Assembly (NCBI GenBank): GCA_965279005.1 | Contig: CBDIHK010000018.1 | Span: forward strand, 57,970 to 121,969 | Reading direction: 5' to 3' | Origin: Planctobacterium sp965279005 | GTDB lineage: Bacteria > Pseudomonadota > Gammaproteobacteria > Enterobacterales > Alteromonadaceae | DNA length: 64,000 nucleotides | Part shown: positions 53,686 to 62,080 of the stretch, piece by piece | How the letters are laid out: the number at the start of each line of letters is the position of its first letter | Position numbering within the stretch: the first letter of the stretch is position 1 | Made by a program: the position numbers and the translations under genes | The notes under the pieces: generated by a model | Databases searched by the model: none | Told to the model about the DNA's origin: nothing | The model's input: only the letters and a program-made list of their open reading frames with translations

Positions 53686-55200
53686 ATGAACAAACATCAC
53701 GATCCTTCACTAACTATCTTGGACTTGGGTATCGATACCCACCAGGAGCCTGTTGTATATCTCAGGGACAATAGCTACCTATGTCGTTCACTTGGCATTA
53801 AAGCCAGTAACCGGGTGAAGGTCCTGTGTGGCCGCCGCAGCATCATAGCAACCTTAAACGTGGTTTCCAGTGAACTGATCCCAGAAGGGCACTTGGGCTT
53901 TTCCAAAGTGGCGCTAGAAAGGTTGGATCCCCAGCCAGGGGAAAAGGTCGCGCTAACCCACGCACCCATGCTGTCTTCCTTGAGTTTTTTACGCAAAAAA
54001 ATATTTAGCCAGGAACTCACTGACGCAGAGATTAGGGAAATTGTCAGTGACATCAGCCAGCTGAAATACCGCGATATTGAAATTGCCAGTTTTTTGGCTG
54101 CCTGTGCCAACGGGCGCCTAAACGTTAAAGAAATTATCGCCCTAACCAAGGCCATGGTGGCCTGTGGCAGGCGCATTGAGTGGCCTACTAAAAAGCGGAT
54201 CTTTGACAAACACTGTGTGGGTGGCGTGCCTGGCAACAGGACAACCCCTTTGGTGGTTTCAATTGTGAGCGCCGCTGGTTTGACTATCCCAAAAACGTCG
54301 TCACGCTCTATCACCTCGCCTGCAGGCACTGCGGATACGATGGAGGTGCTGACAACGGTGGATATCTCTATTAATGATATCCAACAGGTGGTGTCTGAAT
54401 GTGATGGTTGTTTGGCCTGGGGTGGGGCGGTCAACCTAAGCCCGGCAGATGACTTGTTGATCCGTATTGAACGCGAGCTGGATATTGATGGCCAAGGCCA
54501 ACTCATCGCGTCCATGTTATCGAAGAAAATCGCCGCGGGTTCAACCCATGCCATCATCGATATTCCCGTCGGTACTACCGCCAAAGTCCGCACTGAAGAA
54601 AATGCCAACCACCTGGCGGAGCTGTTTTACCTAGTGGGTAAAGCGTGTGGCATGACCTTGCGTTGCGTGGTCACCGATGGCACCAAGCCCGTGGGTCGGG
54701 GCATAGGTCCGGCGGAAGAGGCGAAAGATATCTTGGCGGTATTGTCCTGTGATCCAAGCGCACCGGTAGATTTGCGAGATAAAGGCATTTTGTTGGCAGC
54801 ACATTTGTTGGATTTGGACTCAGGTATTGGCCTGGAAGCTTGCAAGCAACAGGCCGCAGAGCTCGTTGATTCAGGCGCCGCATTAAACCAGTTTAACCGT
54901 ATCCTTGAAGCCCAGGGCGGCATCAAAACCATACCTAATGCTAACTATAAGCATATGCAACAAGTGGACTATGACTGTGATTTCACTGAGGTGGATAGCA
55001 GGAAACTTTCCCGCCTGGCCAAACTCGCTGGTGCCCCAAATGCAAAAGCTGCGGGGATACGCCTGCACGCCGGTGTTGGTGATCGCTTAAAGGCCGGTGA
55101 TCCGCTATTTGAGTTGTTTGCCGATACCGTCGGTGAACTGCGTTACGCATTAGATTATTACTATCAAAATTCAGAAATGTTTGGTTTGGAGGAATTATGA
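53686..55200 (+). CDS. Thymidine phosphorylase-family protein (AMP phosphorylase-like)
   Basis: 504 residues. The glycosyltransferase-3 block is visible: KHCVGGVPGNRTTPLVVSIV and SRSITSPAGTADTMEVL, which resembles archaeal AMP phosphorylase and the 'putative thymidine phosphorylase' subgroup rather than DeoA (T-S-S-R-x-I-T-S-P-A-G-T-A-D). An ~85-residue N-terminal extension precedes the core, again as in AMP phosphorylases. It would release nucleobase and ribose-1,5-bisphosphate from NMPs, or act on nucleosides. It overlaps the PRPP-synthase gene by four bases (ATGA). Confidence 0.85.
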   Translation: MNKHHDPSLTILDLGIDTHQEPVVYLRDNSYLCRSLGIKASNRVKVLCGRRSIIATLNVVSSELIPEGHLGFSKVALERLDPQPGEKVALTHAPMLSSLSFLRKKIFSQELTDAEIREIVSDISQLKYRDIEIASFLAACANGRLNVKEIIALTKAMVACGRRIEWPTKKRIFDKHCVGGVPGNRTTPLVVSIVSAAGLTIPKTSSRSITSPAGTADTMEVLTTVDISINDIQQVVSECDGCLAWGGAVNLSPADDLLIRIERELDIDGQGQLIASMLSKKIAAGSTHAIIDIPVGTTAKVRTEENANHLAELFYLVGKACGMTLRCVVTDGTKPVGRGIGPAEEAKDILAVLSCDPSAPVDLRDKGILLAAHLLDLDSGIGLEACKQQAAELVDSGAALNQFNRILEAQGGIKTIPNANYKHMQQVDYDCDFTEVDSRKLSRLAKLAGAPNAKAAGIRLHAGVGDRLKAGDPLFELFADTVGELRYALDYYYQNSEMFGLEEL

Positions 55201-56132
55201 TCAACCAATTACCCTCACCACCTGTTGTATTTACACCGTGCCGGCACCCCGTGGTTGCCGGTTTGGCACAAGAAATGAAAACTGAACGGGGCCGGATGCA
55301 GCTAAGGCATTTCCCCGATGGCGAAAGTTATTTGCGGGTGATATCCGACGTTAAAGGCAGGGACTGTATTTTAGTGGCGGACTTGACTGCGCCAGACTGC
55401 AAGGTCTTGCCTATCCTGTTCCTGGCTGAAACTTTAACGGAGTTGGGAGCCAGCTCGGTGGGTTTAGTGGCACCGTATTTGTGCTATATGCGCCAGGACA
55501 AGCGCTTCAACCCTGGTGAAGCTATCACTTCCCAGATATTTGCCAAGATAATGTCCCAGCACTTGGACTGGGTGGTGACGGTGGATCCCCACTTGCACCG
55601 GGTGCGGGACTTGAGCGAAATTTATTCTATTAACACCAAAGTGGTGTCTGCCGCTAATAACATTGCCCGTTTATTGGAAGCCCAAAAAGACGTGATCTTG
55701 GTTGGACCCGATGAAGAGAGCGAGCAATGGGTGTCTGAAATCGCACAACTCAGTGGCCATCCCTTTGTGGTAGCCAAAAAAGAGCGTCATGGAGATAAAA
55801 AAGTACAAATAACCATCCCCGATATCGCCAAACAATATAGCACAGCTGTTATTGTTGACGATGTGATCAGCAGTGGCATGACGATCATTGAATGCGCCCA
55901 CCTGCTAAAACAGCAAGGTATTCCGAAAGTCACCTGTGTCGCTACCCACGGTATTTTTGCCGATGACGCCCTAGAGCAAATCTACCGCTCCGGTGTCGAA
56001 GAAGTGGTCACCAGTGATACCATTATTAATCCCGTTTGTGGTGTCGATGTGGCAGATATTATCGCACCACAAGTAGTCGCCTGTATCCAAGAAGTCCATA
56101 GTAGTAATGTGGAAGAATTGGTGGCGATTTAG
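55197..56132 (+). CDS. Ribose-phosphate diphosphokinase (PRPP synthase)-like
   Basis: 311 residues, start inside the preceding gene's stop, with GGAGG six bases upstream. Family motifs: LRHFPDGESYLRV, PYLCYMRQDKRFNPGEAIT, VVTVDPHLHRVRDL (metal/ATP-binding D-x-H) and VIVDDVISSGMTIIECA (PRPP loop, D-D-V-I-S-S-G-x-T). A second, non-housekeeping type. The coupled phosphorylase would feed or draw on phosphorylated ribose; the couple is likely a nucleotide-salvage module (inference). Confidence 0.9.
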   Translation: MINQLPSPPVVFTPCRHPVVAGLAQEMKTERGRMQLRHFPDGESYLRVISDVKGRDCILVADLTAPDCKVLPILFLAETLTELGASSVGLVAPYLCYMRQDKRFNPGEAITSQIFAKIMSQHLDWVVTVDPHLHRVRDLSEIYSINTKVVSAANNIARLLEAQKDVILVGPDEESEQWVSEIAQLSGHPFVVAKKERHGDKKVQITIPDIAKQYSTAVIVDDVISSGMTIIECAHLLKQQGIPKVTCVATHGIFADDALEQIYRSGVEEVVTSDTIINPVCGVDVADIIAPQVVACIQEVHSSNVEELVAI

Positions 56133-56485
56133 CCTATACAACCTTACAAAACAAACGGCCAGCTCCTACTCCGGTGCAGCCAATTGCAAACTGCGATGTA
56201 GTGTTGATTGCTGTTCTTTTGTTTATTGAACACAAAAGAATGGCAATTAGCGCGCTGTTTGGTTCACTAATGATTTTTTCCATCTACGAACCTTCCCTCT
56301 TCAGAAGGCGAACAGAACGCTTTAATTCTTAGGGCAATAGGGCATTTTCTGTTCTAGCTAACGTTACCCAACTTGTCTTGATGGCTATAGCCAGGTGCCG
56401 AATTTTCATTCTTGAGTTTTGTGCTGTATGGGTGGCGCTACGTAGTCTCTTTTTTAACCAAGCAAAAACCTAGCACCAATTTTTT
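56133..56485. other. Intergenic region, nothing recognised
   Basis: 353 bp after the PRPP-synthase gene. No clear terminator or ORF that I can support; the tandem duplication starts after it. Confidence 0.4.
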
Positions 56486-56506
56486 CCAAAAAAAACAAGC
56501 CTGCAT

Positions 56507-56522
56507 AAGACAAATATGTCTT
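56507..56522 (+). promoter_or_regulatory. Inverted repeat GACAAATATGTC, operator candidate copy 1
   Basis: AAGACAAATATGTCTT, 104 bp before the first peptide gene. Same core GACA-AATN-TGTC as in front of the second peptide gene and of the XRE-regulator gene. Confidence 0.75.
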
Positions 56523-56625
56523 TTTTGAGCCTCTTCATTGCGCATAATACCCAAGGTTAGCTTGTGTAGTTTTAAACACAGACAGCGCAGCTAACCTTTT
56601 ATTCCAATTAAATGAAGAGGTATTT

Positions 56626-56784
56626 ATGATGAAGAAAATTATGTTTGCAGCGCTTATTGTATGTAGCACCGCGTCGTTCAATGCCAATGCCGGTATCCAA
56701 GATGGGGTTGCCAGCGTATTGAGTTGGTTTGGTTTGGAGATGTCACCAAGAACATCAAAACCGGTAGCCCCCAAAGAATGGTAA
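56626..56784 (+). CDS. Small secreted peptide, copy 1 (52 residues)
   Basis: Too short for usual ORF calls. GAAGAGG lies five bases before the first of two tandem ATGs. Product MMKKIMFAALIVCSTASF then NANAG: signal peptide with cleavage likely after NANA, leaving a mature peptide of about 30 residues (GIQDGVASVLSWFGLEMSPR, then a Pro/Lys tail ending KEW). The helix with W-F and alternating Val/Leu could be amphipathic. It is followed by its own terminator and is duplicated downstream with mostly synonymous changes, supporting real coding. An XRE protein and membrane protein are encoded opposite. Roles as signal, toxin or envelope peptide are all possible. Confidence 0.75.
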   Translation: MMKKIMFAALIVCSTASFNANAGIQDGVASVLSWFGLEMSPRTSKPVAPKEW

Positions 56785-56792
56785 CGACATTT

Positions 56793-56819
56793 TGAGCGGC
56801 GTTTTGCCGCTCATTTTTT
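56793..56819 (+). terminator. Terminator after peptide gene copy 1
   Basis: TGAGCGGC, five-base loop, GCCGCTCA, then TTTTTT. Eight bases after the stop codon. Confidence 0.87.
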
Positions 56820-56949
56820 AGGGGAATTGTTGCCAAATCTTGCCTTTAACTTGGCCTTCGATTCTTTTGTCAATGTAAAACTATCATCGTCTGGGTTGTT
56901 GAGGTCTTTATAGATATTGATGGCAATGATTAGCATAAGCCATAGGGGC
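56811..56949 (-). pseudogene. Duplicated C-terminal fragment of the membrane-protein gene
   Basis: The minus strand reads LWLMLIIAINIYKDLNNPDD then FTLTKESKAKLKARFGN, a copy of the C-terminus of the membrane protein at 57277-58056 (LWLMLIIATNTFKDLNTPDD, FTLTKESKAKLKAKFGN). It is a by-product of the tandem duplication; the longer open frame to 57005 is fused to unrelated sequence. Confidence 0.85.
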
Positions 56950-56973
56950 AGAACCAAAAAAACAAGCCTGCAT

Positions 56974-56989
56974 AAGACAAATATGTCTT
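56974..56989 (+). promoter_or_regulatory. Inverted repeat GACAAATATGTC, operator candidate copy 2
   Basis: Same AAGACAAATATGTCTT, 104 bp upstream of the second peptide gene, part of the duplicated block. Confidence 0.75.
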
Positions 56990-57092
56990 TTTTGAGCCTC
57001 TTCATTGCGCATAATACCCAAGGTTAGCTTGTGTAGTCTTAAACACAGACAGCACAGCTAACCTTTTATTCCAATTAAATGAAGAGGTATTT

Positions 57093-57251
57093 ATGATGAA
57101 GAAAATTATGTTTGCAGCGCTTATTGTATGTAGCACCGCGTCGTTCAATGCCAATGCCGGCATCCAAGACGGGGTTGCCAACGTGTTAAGTTGGTTTGGT
57201 TTGGAGATGTCACCAAGAACCGCTAAACCGGAAGCACCACGAGAGTGGTAA
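57093..57251 (+). CDS. Small secreted peptide, copy 2 (52 residues)
   Basis: Same structure as copy 1: GAAGAGG, tandem ATGs, identical signal peptide, then GIQDGVANVLSWFGLEMSPR and a tail AKPEAPREW. Changes to copy 1: Ser to Asn, a Ser to Ala, Val to Glu and Lys to Arg, against several synonymous changes, so the peptide seems to be maintained. Terminator follows. Confidence 0.75.
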   Translation: MMKKIMFAALIVCSTASFNANAGIQDGVANVLSWFGLEMSPRTAKPEAPREW

Positions 57252-57257
57252 ATTGAA

Positions 57258-57285
57258 GAGCGGCTGCAATGGCCGCTCAATTTTT
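57258..57285. terminator. Terminator after peptide gene copy 2
   Basis: GAGCGGC, seven-base loop, GCCGCTC, then AATTTTT. The membrane-protein gene on the other strand ends within it (stop at 57277-57279), so it is likely bidirectional. Confidence 0.8.
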
Positions 57286-58056
57286 AGGGTTTTTGTTGCC
57301 AAATTTTGCTTTTAACTTGGCCTTCGATTCCTTCGTCAATGTAAAATTGTCATCGTCTGGGGTGTTGAGGTCTTTAAAGGTATTGGTGGCAATAATTAGC
57401 ATAAGCCATAGGGTTAATATAATAGAACCAATAGGATAATAGGGGAAAGGAATAAAATGCCCATGTTCACGCATGGTGCCGGCTATGGAGCCCGCCGCTG
57501 GTACCTGCATTAATAACGCATAGGTGACTAGATAAAATGCAAAGATAAATTCATAGGCTATCCAGGCCGCCACAAACTGGCGTAACCTGGACTCAAACAG
57601 GGTAGTGCGCAGCTGTTCAAGTGCCATGTTTGACCAAGACTTTAATATGCCAAGGCGTTGCAAGCCGGTACAAAGATAGAGTGTAAATAATTTTCGATGG
57701 TTAAATACAAGCCATAATGGAACAACACCCACCGTCGCTACCCAGCTAAACGCATAAATATTGCGCTGTTCATCCAAAAAACTGGTTTGTCCAAGAAAAT
57801 AGATGAGGTAATAAATGGGATGCAATAAAGCCCAAATAGTCAATACAATTTTATTGTTATGTCCTTTAATTAGCCAAGCACACAAGACCAAGCAACTAAA
57901 GTAAAGGCTGAATACAATGTTTTGTGGGTTTGCAATAAATCTCTCAAACGATATCTGTGCTCCCTGCATTATTTGAAATACAAGTTGCATTAAAACAACA
58001 AAAGTGACAAACAAGCCAACTAAAATACTTGCGTTAGGCGCCCGTTTATTATTCAT
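57277..58056 (-). CDS. Multi-pass membrane protein coupled to an XRE regulator
   Basis: 259 residues. I start at ATG 58056, which gives an ATGA overlap with the XRE stop, instead of an in-frame ATG five codons earlier. Six or seven hydrophobic segments (for example LVGLFVTFVVLMQLVFQI, NIVFSLYFSCLVLCAWLI, IAYEFIFAFYLVTYALLM) and a cytosolic charged tail FTLTKESKAKLKAKFGN. No family recognised. Overlap with the regulator gene suggests a two-protein unit; the duplicated tail marks the duplication border. Confidence 0.78.
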   Translation of the reverse strand: MNNKRAPNASILVGLFVTFVVLMQLVFQIMQGAQISFERFIANPQNIVFSLYFSCLVLCAWLIKGHNNKIVLTIWALLHPIYYLIYFLGQTSFLDEQRNIYAFSWVATVGVVPLWLVFNHRKLFTLYLCTGLQRLGILKSWSNMALEQLRTTLFESRLRQFVAAWIAYEFIFAFYLVTYALLMQVPAAGSIAGTMREHGHFIPFPYYPIGSIILTLWLMLIIATNTFKDLNTPDDDNFTLTKESKAKLKAKFGNKNPKN

Positions 58057-58397
58057 TTGTAGCCAAGCCATCCTTTAAGCTTATTTTTTAACACGGGCAA
58101 TAGGTTATTGGAGAGGTAACCAGCATTTTTTATTGATTGTCGCTTTCCGCTGGATTGTTCTTGCAACTCCCGTACATAATCCAACATCATTTCTTGCTGT
58201 TTAATAGCCCAGGCGGGAATGGCACTTTCACCACTTTCCCAGCGCTGTATGGTTTTCGTAGCGGTATTACCTGCGTGGCCCGATAGGTGTTCTGCCATCT
58301 CCAATTGGGAAAGACCCAGCTTTTTCCTATTTTGTCTAAATTGTATTGCCAGATGTTTTGCCAATAGGCTTCTCAGTTCTTCTTCTTTGCCAAGCAT
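58053..58397 (-). CDS. XRE-family helix-turn-helix regulator
   Basis: 114 residues. HTH at about 17-60: LAIQFRQNRKKLGLSQLEMAEH, SGHAGNTATKTIQRWESGE, with the R-W-E-S-G-E end typical of XRE domains. The ~50 C-terminal residues are basic and helical (LPVLKNKLKGWLGYK). The inverted repeat GACAAATCTGTC at 58506-58517, about 110 bp upstream, also occurs upstream of the two secreted-peptide genes, so it is probably its operator. Four-base overlap with the membrane-protein gene. Confidence 0.85.
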   Translation of the reverse strand: MLGKEEELRSLLAKHLAIQFRQNRKKLGLSQLEMAEHLSGHAGNTATKTIQRWESGESAIPAWAIKQQEMMLDYVRELQEQSSGKRQSIKNAGYLSNNLLPVLKNKLKGWLGYK

Positions 58398-58505
58398 ATG
58401 TGTAAACGGTAATGGGTTTGGAAAAATATTAACCTGTTAAAGTCTGGATTAACAGTCCCCATGCATTAAAAACTATGCCATTTATGACACCCGTTTTTCA
58501 AGTGA

Positions 58506-58517
58506 GACAAATCTGTC
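58506..58517. promoter_or_regulatory. GACAAATCTGTC, operator candidate upstream of the XRE gene
   Basis: GACA-AATC-TGTC matches the two boxes at 56507 and 56974 except at one centre base. It lies ~109 bp upstream of the XRE start, between it and the membrane protein that reads the other way (58721). A shared operator would make one regulon. Confidence 0.7.
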
Positions 58518-58720
58518 GTAGCTATGTTACTCCAGGCGCCGTATCCGAAATTAACGACGATTCATGGGACGTTAGGCTTGCAAGTCTGGCAGGCTCACTC
58601 CCTTCCCCACAATAATGATTAGTGCCAACTTAGGGTATACAAATGTAACGGTGTAAATGTTTCAAACACCAAAACAAAAGTCTATGCTTGGTTAAGGATT
58701 TTTCCAAAAGAGGCGCACCA

Positions 58721-59404
58721 GTGCAAAACAAAATACTGCACCACCTGTTAAAAACCTATATGGACTCGCGCCGTTTGCTGATGGCGCTGGGTATCTTGTT
58801 TCCGTGGCTATTGTGGCTGGGCAATGGTTTTGAACTAGAAGCCTCTATCAGTGCCAACTACCATTCACCGATGCAAGATGTGTTTGTAGGCGTGTTATTT
58901 GTGGTAGGGGCATTGCTGGTTGCCTATAAAGGTTATAGCAAACGCGAAAATGTGCTGATGAACATCGCCGGTGTGATGGCGATGGGGATCGCACTGTTCC
59001 CTACCTTATGTGATGCCAAGTTGGCAGGGACTGTACCTTGCCCAGGAGGGGATTGCGCGGTAGGCGCCTTTGCCTTCCTGGGTGAAGCTGTAAACAACTG
59101 GTTGCACCGCATTACTTCTTTGCTGTTTTTTGGTTGTATCGCCTATGTCTGCTGGTTTCACCGCAAAGACACCCTGTACCAACTTGATAAAGAGTCGGAT
59201 CGGCAGCGCTATGATTTCCGCTACCGGGTAATTGCCATTTTATTGGTTGCATTGCCACTGTTGGTGACACTGTTCCACTACCTATTTGAAGGCAGCCGGC
59301 TAACCTTTTGGTTGGAAGTGGTCAGCATGTGGGTGTTTTCAGCCTATTGGATGACCAAAGGCCATGAGATCAAACGTTCGGCGCTTGAGGATATCAATGC
59401 TTAA
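58721..59404 (+). CDS. Polytopic membrane protein (DUF998-like)
   Basis: Start chosen at GTG 58721 with AAGAGGCG upstream; a TTG 11 codons earlier is possible. About 227 residues with six to seven membrane segments, including LLMALGILFPWLLWLGNGFE, VFVGVLFVVGALLVAYKGY and LEVVSMWVFSAYWM. The loop with SISANYHSPMQDVFVGVL and a late H-R-I-T-S block match DUF998-type proteins in outline. Two Cys in the loop CPGGDC. Function unknown. Confidence 0.7.
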   Translation: MQNKILHHLLKTYMDSRRLLMALGILFPWLLWLGNGFELEASISANYHSPMQDVFVGVLFVVGALLVAYKGYSKRENVLMNIAGVMAMGIALFPTLCDAKLAGTVPCPGGDCAVGAFAFLGEAVNNWLHRITSLLFFGCIAYVCWFHRKDTLYQLDKESDRQRYDFRYRVIAILLVALPLLVTLFHYLFEGSRLTFWLEVVSMWVFSAYWMTKGHEIKRSALEDINA

Positions 59405-59582
59405 ATTTGAGGTTTATTACAAAGTTTTAATCGCTTCCACAGTTTTGTGCTAGTTGGCAACCTAGGTCTGTGGACAAGCGCCGGTCCAGGCAGGGGGGAA
59501 TTTACATGTTGGCAATAACAACCACTTTATTGCGGCGAGTCAGCTAAGTCCGAAGTGTTTGAACCTAATATCCGAAAACCAT

Positions 59583-59915
59583 TTAGGCATAATCCTTAAC
59601 CACCGTGACATTAAAAATTGCGACTGCGTATTTTTTGCAAAGCTGTTTAAGGTGGTGCCCAGGTTCGTGTTCAAGGTTTAAATCATGGACATAAATCTCA
59701 TGGCACTGGCCTGAACATATCAACCGCTCAATCCAATTTGGTAATAGTTCGTCACTTGGTTTTTTAATTCGTATCCCAGCCCGGCAATCCTGGTTAAACG
59801 CAAGCGAATTGGAGAGTAAATAAGACCAACTAGGCCTTCGGTGTTTAGCTTGGTTTGCTGCTTTGAAAAATGGTGACACAACAGTCTGAACACCCTTGTG
59901 AATTAAGTTTGTCAT
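59583..59915 (-). CDS. Hypothetical protein, weakly SulA-like
   Basis: Start at ATG 59915 (AAGGAATTGCA upstream). 110 residues, basic N-terminal half, then IKKPSDELLPNWIERLICSG and YVHDLNLEHEPGHHLKQL. The spacing 'P..LLP.WI..L' resembles SulA/ImuA-type cell-division-inhibitor folds but is too weak to name. No LexA-type CTGT-N8-ACAG box seen upstream. Confidence 0.5.
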   Translation of the reverse strand: MTNLIHKGVQTVVSPFFKAANQAKHRRPSWSYLLSNSLAFNQDCRAGIRIKKPSDELLPNWIERLICSGQCHEIYVHDLNLEHEPGHHLKQLCKKYAVAIFNVTVVKDYA

Positions 59916-60090
59916 TGCAATTCCTTGTTGATAGCCAATCCGAAACATGGACGTTGTAAAAAACAAGATATTTATAGGCATTTTCGATAATGAAAAAATT
60001 GATCAGGCGCACACGTCAGCAGGTGTAAAAGTCTTAATTGGCTGAGGTTTGACTAAAATCAAACTATTTAACCTGTTTTGTCGCCAGGGG

Positions 60091-61065
60091 TTATTTATTA
60101 GCATTAGAAACCGCGCTTAACAGCCGGTTTGCATTGTCGCCGCGAACTTGCCAGGACATACAGCGAACGCCGCCACCCATAAAGCAGACCCCTTTCGAAT
60201 TGACCGGCACAACCTCTTTGGAGGTCAGCGCCTGCACGGTTGTTAATACAGTTTTGTCCTCTGCAGTACCAAATTGAGGCAGGTAAACGCGATTGCGCGT
60301 GACCAGTGCATTTGTATACAGGCCGCAAGCAGAGCCAAAGCGATCGTCGTAAATCTCGGAATCATCATAAGGAGTGGCTATCTCATGGATCTTAACGCCG
60401 GGTAATCCGCGCTTCAGATCTGACTTTAATTGCTTGGCATAGTCCGGATCCTCAGGGTAGCTATTAATGATTAGCTTGTTTTTATCGATAAAACTGACAA
60501 CCCCGTCGGCGTGTTCAAGCCCGCCTTGCTCGTCAGCTTCAATAAATGCCACATTGTTTATAGAACTGTGACGAGTTAGGAGTTTGCGCGCTTTGGTTTC
60601 ACTTATATTGTTGTCTTTAAGGAATTTTGTACTGATGACAACGTTGCCGTAGTAATCATCGACAAAATTGCCACCATCGTTTAACAAATCGCTTTCTTTA
60701 AATCTCAGGCCAGCTTTGCTAATGAACTCATAGAACAACTCTTGCACTTCATCGGATGCAGATTGGTTGTCCTGTGCTGCGGCAGTGTATCGGAACATGA
60801 TGGGGTCGGTGGCATTGGACAAAGTGAAATCCCGCATCCAAATATCAAGCATTGGCATGATAAGGACGTGTTCTTGGCCAAGGGCATCAATATAGTCTGG
60901 CGCCCTGGTTTTATCGGTTAAAACCAAAACGCGGTCTTTGCTTAGTATTTGTTCTGCAAATCCGATGTGGAAATCAAAAATGTCATCCTCCATGTCTTGG
61001 TAATAACCATCACCCAAGCTGGGGGAGGCCAGGACAATTAATTCTGCTTGTGCGTCAATAGCCAT
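60091..61065 (-). CDS. Agmatine deiminase / peptidylarginine-deiminase family protein
   Basis: Start set at the ATG 61065 (a GTG four codons upstream is possible); about 324 residues. Numbered from that GTG, catalytic motifs of the guanidino-group modifying superfamily are DIWMRD (78-83), DGGN (134-137), HADG (189-192) and the nucleophile Cys306 in GGGVRCMSWQ. The complete set predicts an active enzyme that hydrolyses agmatine or a related guanidine. The N-terminus is shorter than classical AguA, so the substrate may differ. No signal peptide. Monocistronic; no carbamoylputrescine amidase nearby. Confidence 0.87.
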   Translation of the reverse strand: MAIDAQAELIVLASPSLGDGYYQDMEDDIFDFHIGFAEQILSKDRVLVLTDKTRAPDYIDALGQEHVLIMPMLDIWMRDFTLSNATDPIMFRYTAAAQDNQSASDEVQELFYEFISKAGLRFKESDLLNDGGNFVDDYYGNVVISTKFLKDNNISETKARKLLTRHSSINNVAFIEADEQGGLEHADGVVSFIDKNKLIINSYPEDPDYAKQLKSDLKRGLPGVKIHEIATPYDDSEIYDDRFGSACGLYTNALVTRNRVYLPQFGTAEDKTVLTTVQALTSKEVVPVNSKGVCFMGGGVRCMSWQVRGDNANRLLSAVSNANK

Positions 61066-61227
61066 AGTTGCAATCACCCTTCGTTTTCCATTTCGTCCAT
61101 CGCAAAACTTTTGATCAACAATTTGAATTACTCTGGCTTGCAGATACTATATGTGTCCTAAACGCTCTCGAATTGATGCCCTTTAGCATAGGGGCACATC
61201 AAGCTTACACAATTAAAGGACTATTCA

Positions 61228-61497
61228 ATGAGCCAGGCACCAAGTCTAGGGATAATATCTGAATTCTTTGAAGCACTGGAAGAGTTCAACAAGCGCTTTT
61301 TTAAGACCACCATCGCCATTATAAAGAATCCTGTTGAAGTAATGGATAAGGTGCATTTCCAGAAAAGCAAGCTGGAATACGTCAATCCCATTCGCTATGC
61401 GTTTTTGATTTTTTCCTTTTACGCACTTTGCGCAGCATATCTTGAGATAGATATGCAAACCTTGGGGCGGTCAATTCCTCAACAGACGCTGAAGTGA
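61228..61497 (+). CDS. DUF3667-like membrane protein, first part
   Basis: 89 residues. FFKTTIAIIKNPVEVMDKVHF then KSKLEYVNPIRYAFLIFSFYAL resembles the start of DUF3667-type proteins (pattern K-N-P...Y-x-N-P-x-x-Y/F), with a membrane segment at the end. The next gene begins in the four-base overlap at 61494, and the pair may be a split version of one longer protein. Confidence 0.6.
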   Translation: MSQAPSLGIISEFFEALEEFNKRFFKTTIAIIKNPVEVMDKVHFQKSKLEYVNPIRYAFLIFSFYALCAAYLEIDMQTLGRSIPQQTLK

Positions 61498-62003
61498 ACA
61501 AGTTTTTGCAATTGTTCTACAAATTTGTTGATAGCATTTCTGTGTTTTTTGCTTTCATTTCATTGGTTCCTTTGGCCTGGCTAGTTGCCAAACTATTTAA
61601 AGCCAGCGGTAAAGATACCTTATATTGTTACAAGCTTTCCTTATATGGCTATGCGTTAGGGGCGGTGTTTAACCTACTAATTTTTGTTCCAGTAAAGCTT
61701 GTCTTTCCGGGCATTTCTCCTGACCAAATGCTAGTACTGATGCATATTTCCGGGATTTTCTACTTTGCCTTGATTGGATGGATGTACTTTCGTGTTTTTT
61801 CCACCGGCACATGGGAGGTGATATGGAAGACTGCCATAACCTATGTTTTCTACCAATTTGTTGCTTTTCTCGTGTTTGTGATAATAGCTATTGCGTTAGG
61901 TATTAAAGTCGGATTAGAAGAGACGGCTGGACAAATTCAACCCGACAAAGTACAGCAAACGACAGTTGAACCTGCGCCACATAAACAAGAACCAATCGAT
62001 TAG
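61494..62003 (+). CDS. Membrane protein, second part of a DUF3667-like pair
   Basis: 169 residues from a GTG that overlaps the upstream stop (GTGA). Four membrane segments (ISVFFAFISLVPLAWLVAKL, LGAVFNLLIFVPVKLVF, MHISGIFYFALIGWMYF, AITYVFYQFVAFLVFVIIAI) and a polar C-terminal tail. Together with the first part it resembles the membrane region of DUF3667/Yip1-like proteins. Split genes of this type may be a natural form; a sequencing or mutational frameshift is also possible. Confidence 0.6.
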   Translation: MNKFLQLFYKFVDSISVFFAFISLVPLAWLVAKLFKASGKDTLYCYKLSLYGYALGAVFNLLIFVPVKLVFPGISPDQMLVLMHISGIFYFALIGWMYFRVFSTGTWEVIWKTAITYVFYQFVAFLVFVIIAIALGIKVGLEETAGQIQPDKVQQTTVEPAPHKQEPID

Positions 62004-62080
62004 TTGAGAAGTCAACTGCTTGGGTTACAAGAACTGAAGTTTTGTTTTTAGCTGGCTTATTATTTTGTGGTCTTCATAAA

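Larger units (their letters stand above)
56486..57413. repeat. Tandem duplication of about 465 bp containing a secreted-peptide gene
   Basis: Two copies, about 56486-56949 and 56953-57413, offset 467 bp. Each holds the GACAAATATGTC box, the leader, the 52-codon gene, its terminator, and the last ~45 codons of the neighbouring minus-strand membrane-protein gene. Leader, signal-peptide codons and GC-box are almost unchanged; the mature-peptide codons differ mainly at synonymous sites. Confidence 0.93.

Noticed and set aside
53775..54608. 277-codon minus-strand open frame inside the phosphorylase gene
   Set aside because: It is antisense to a protein with recognised catalytic motifs; shadow ORF.
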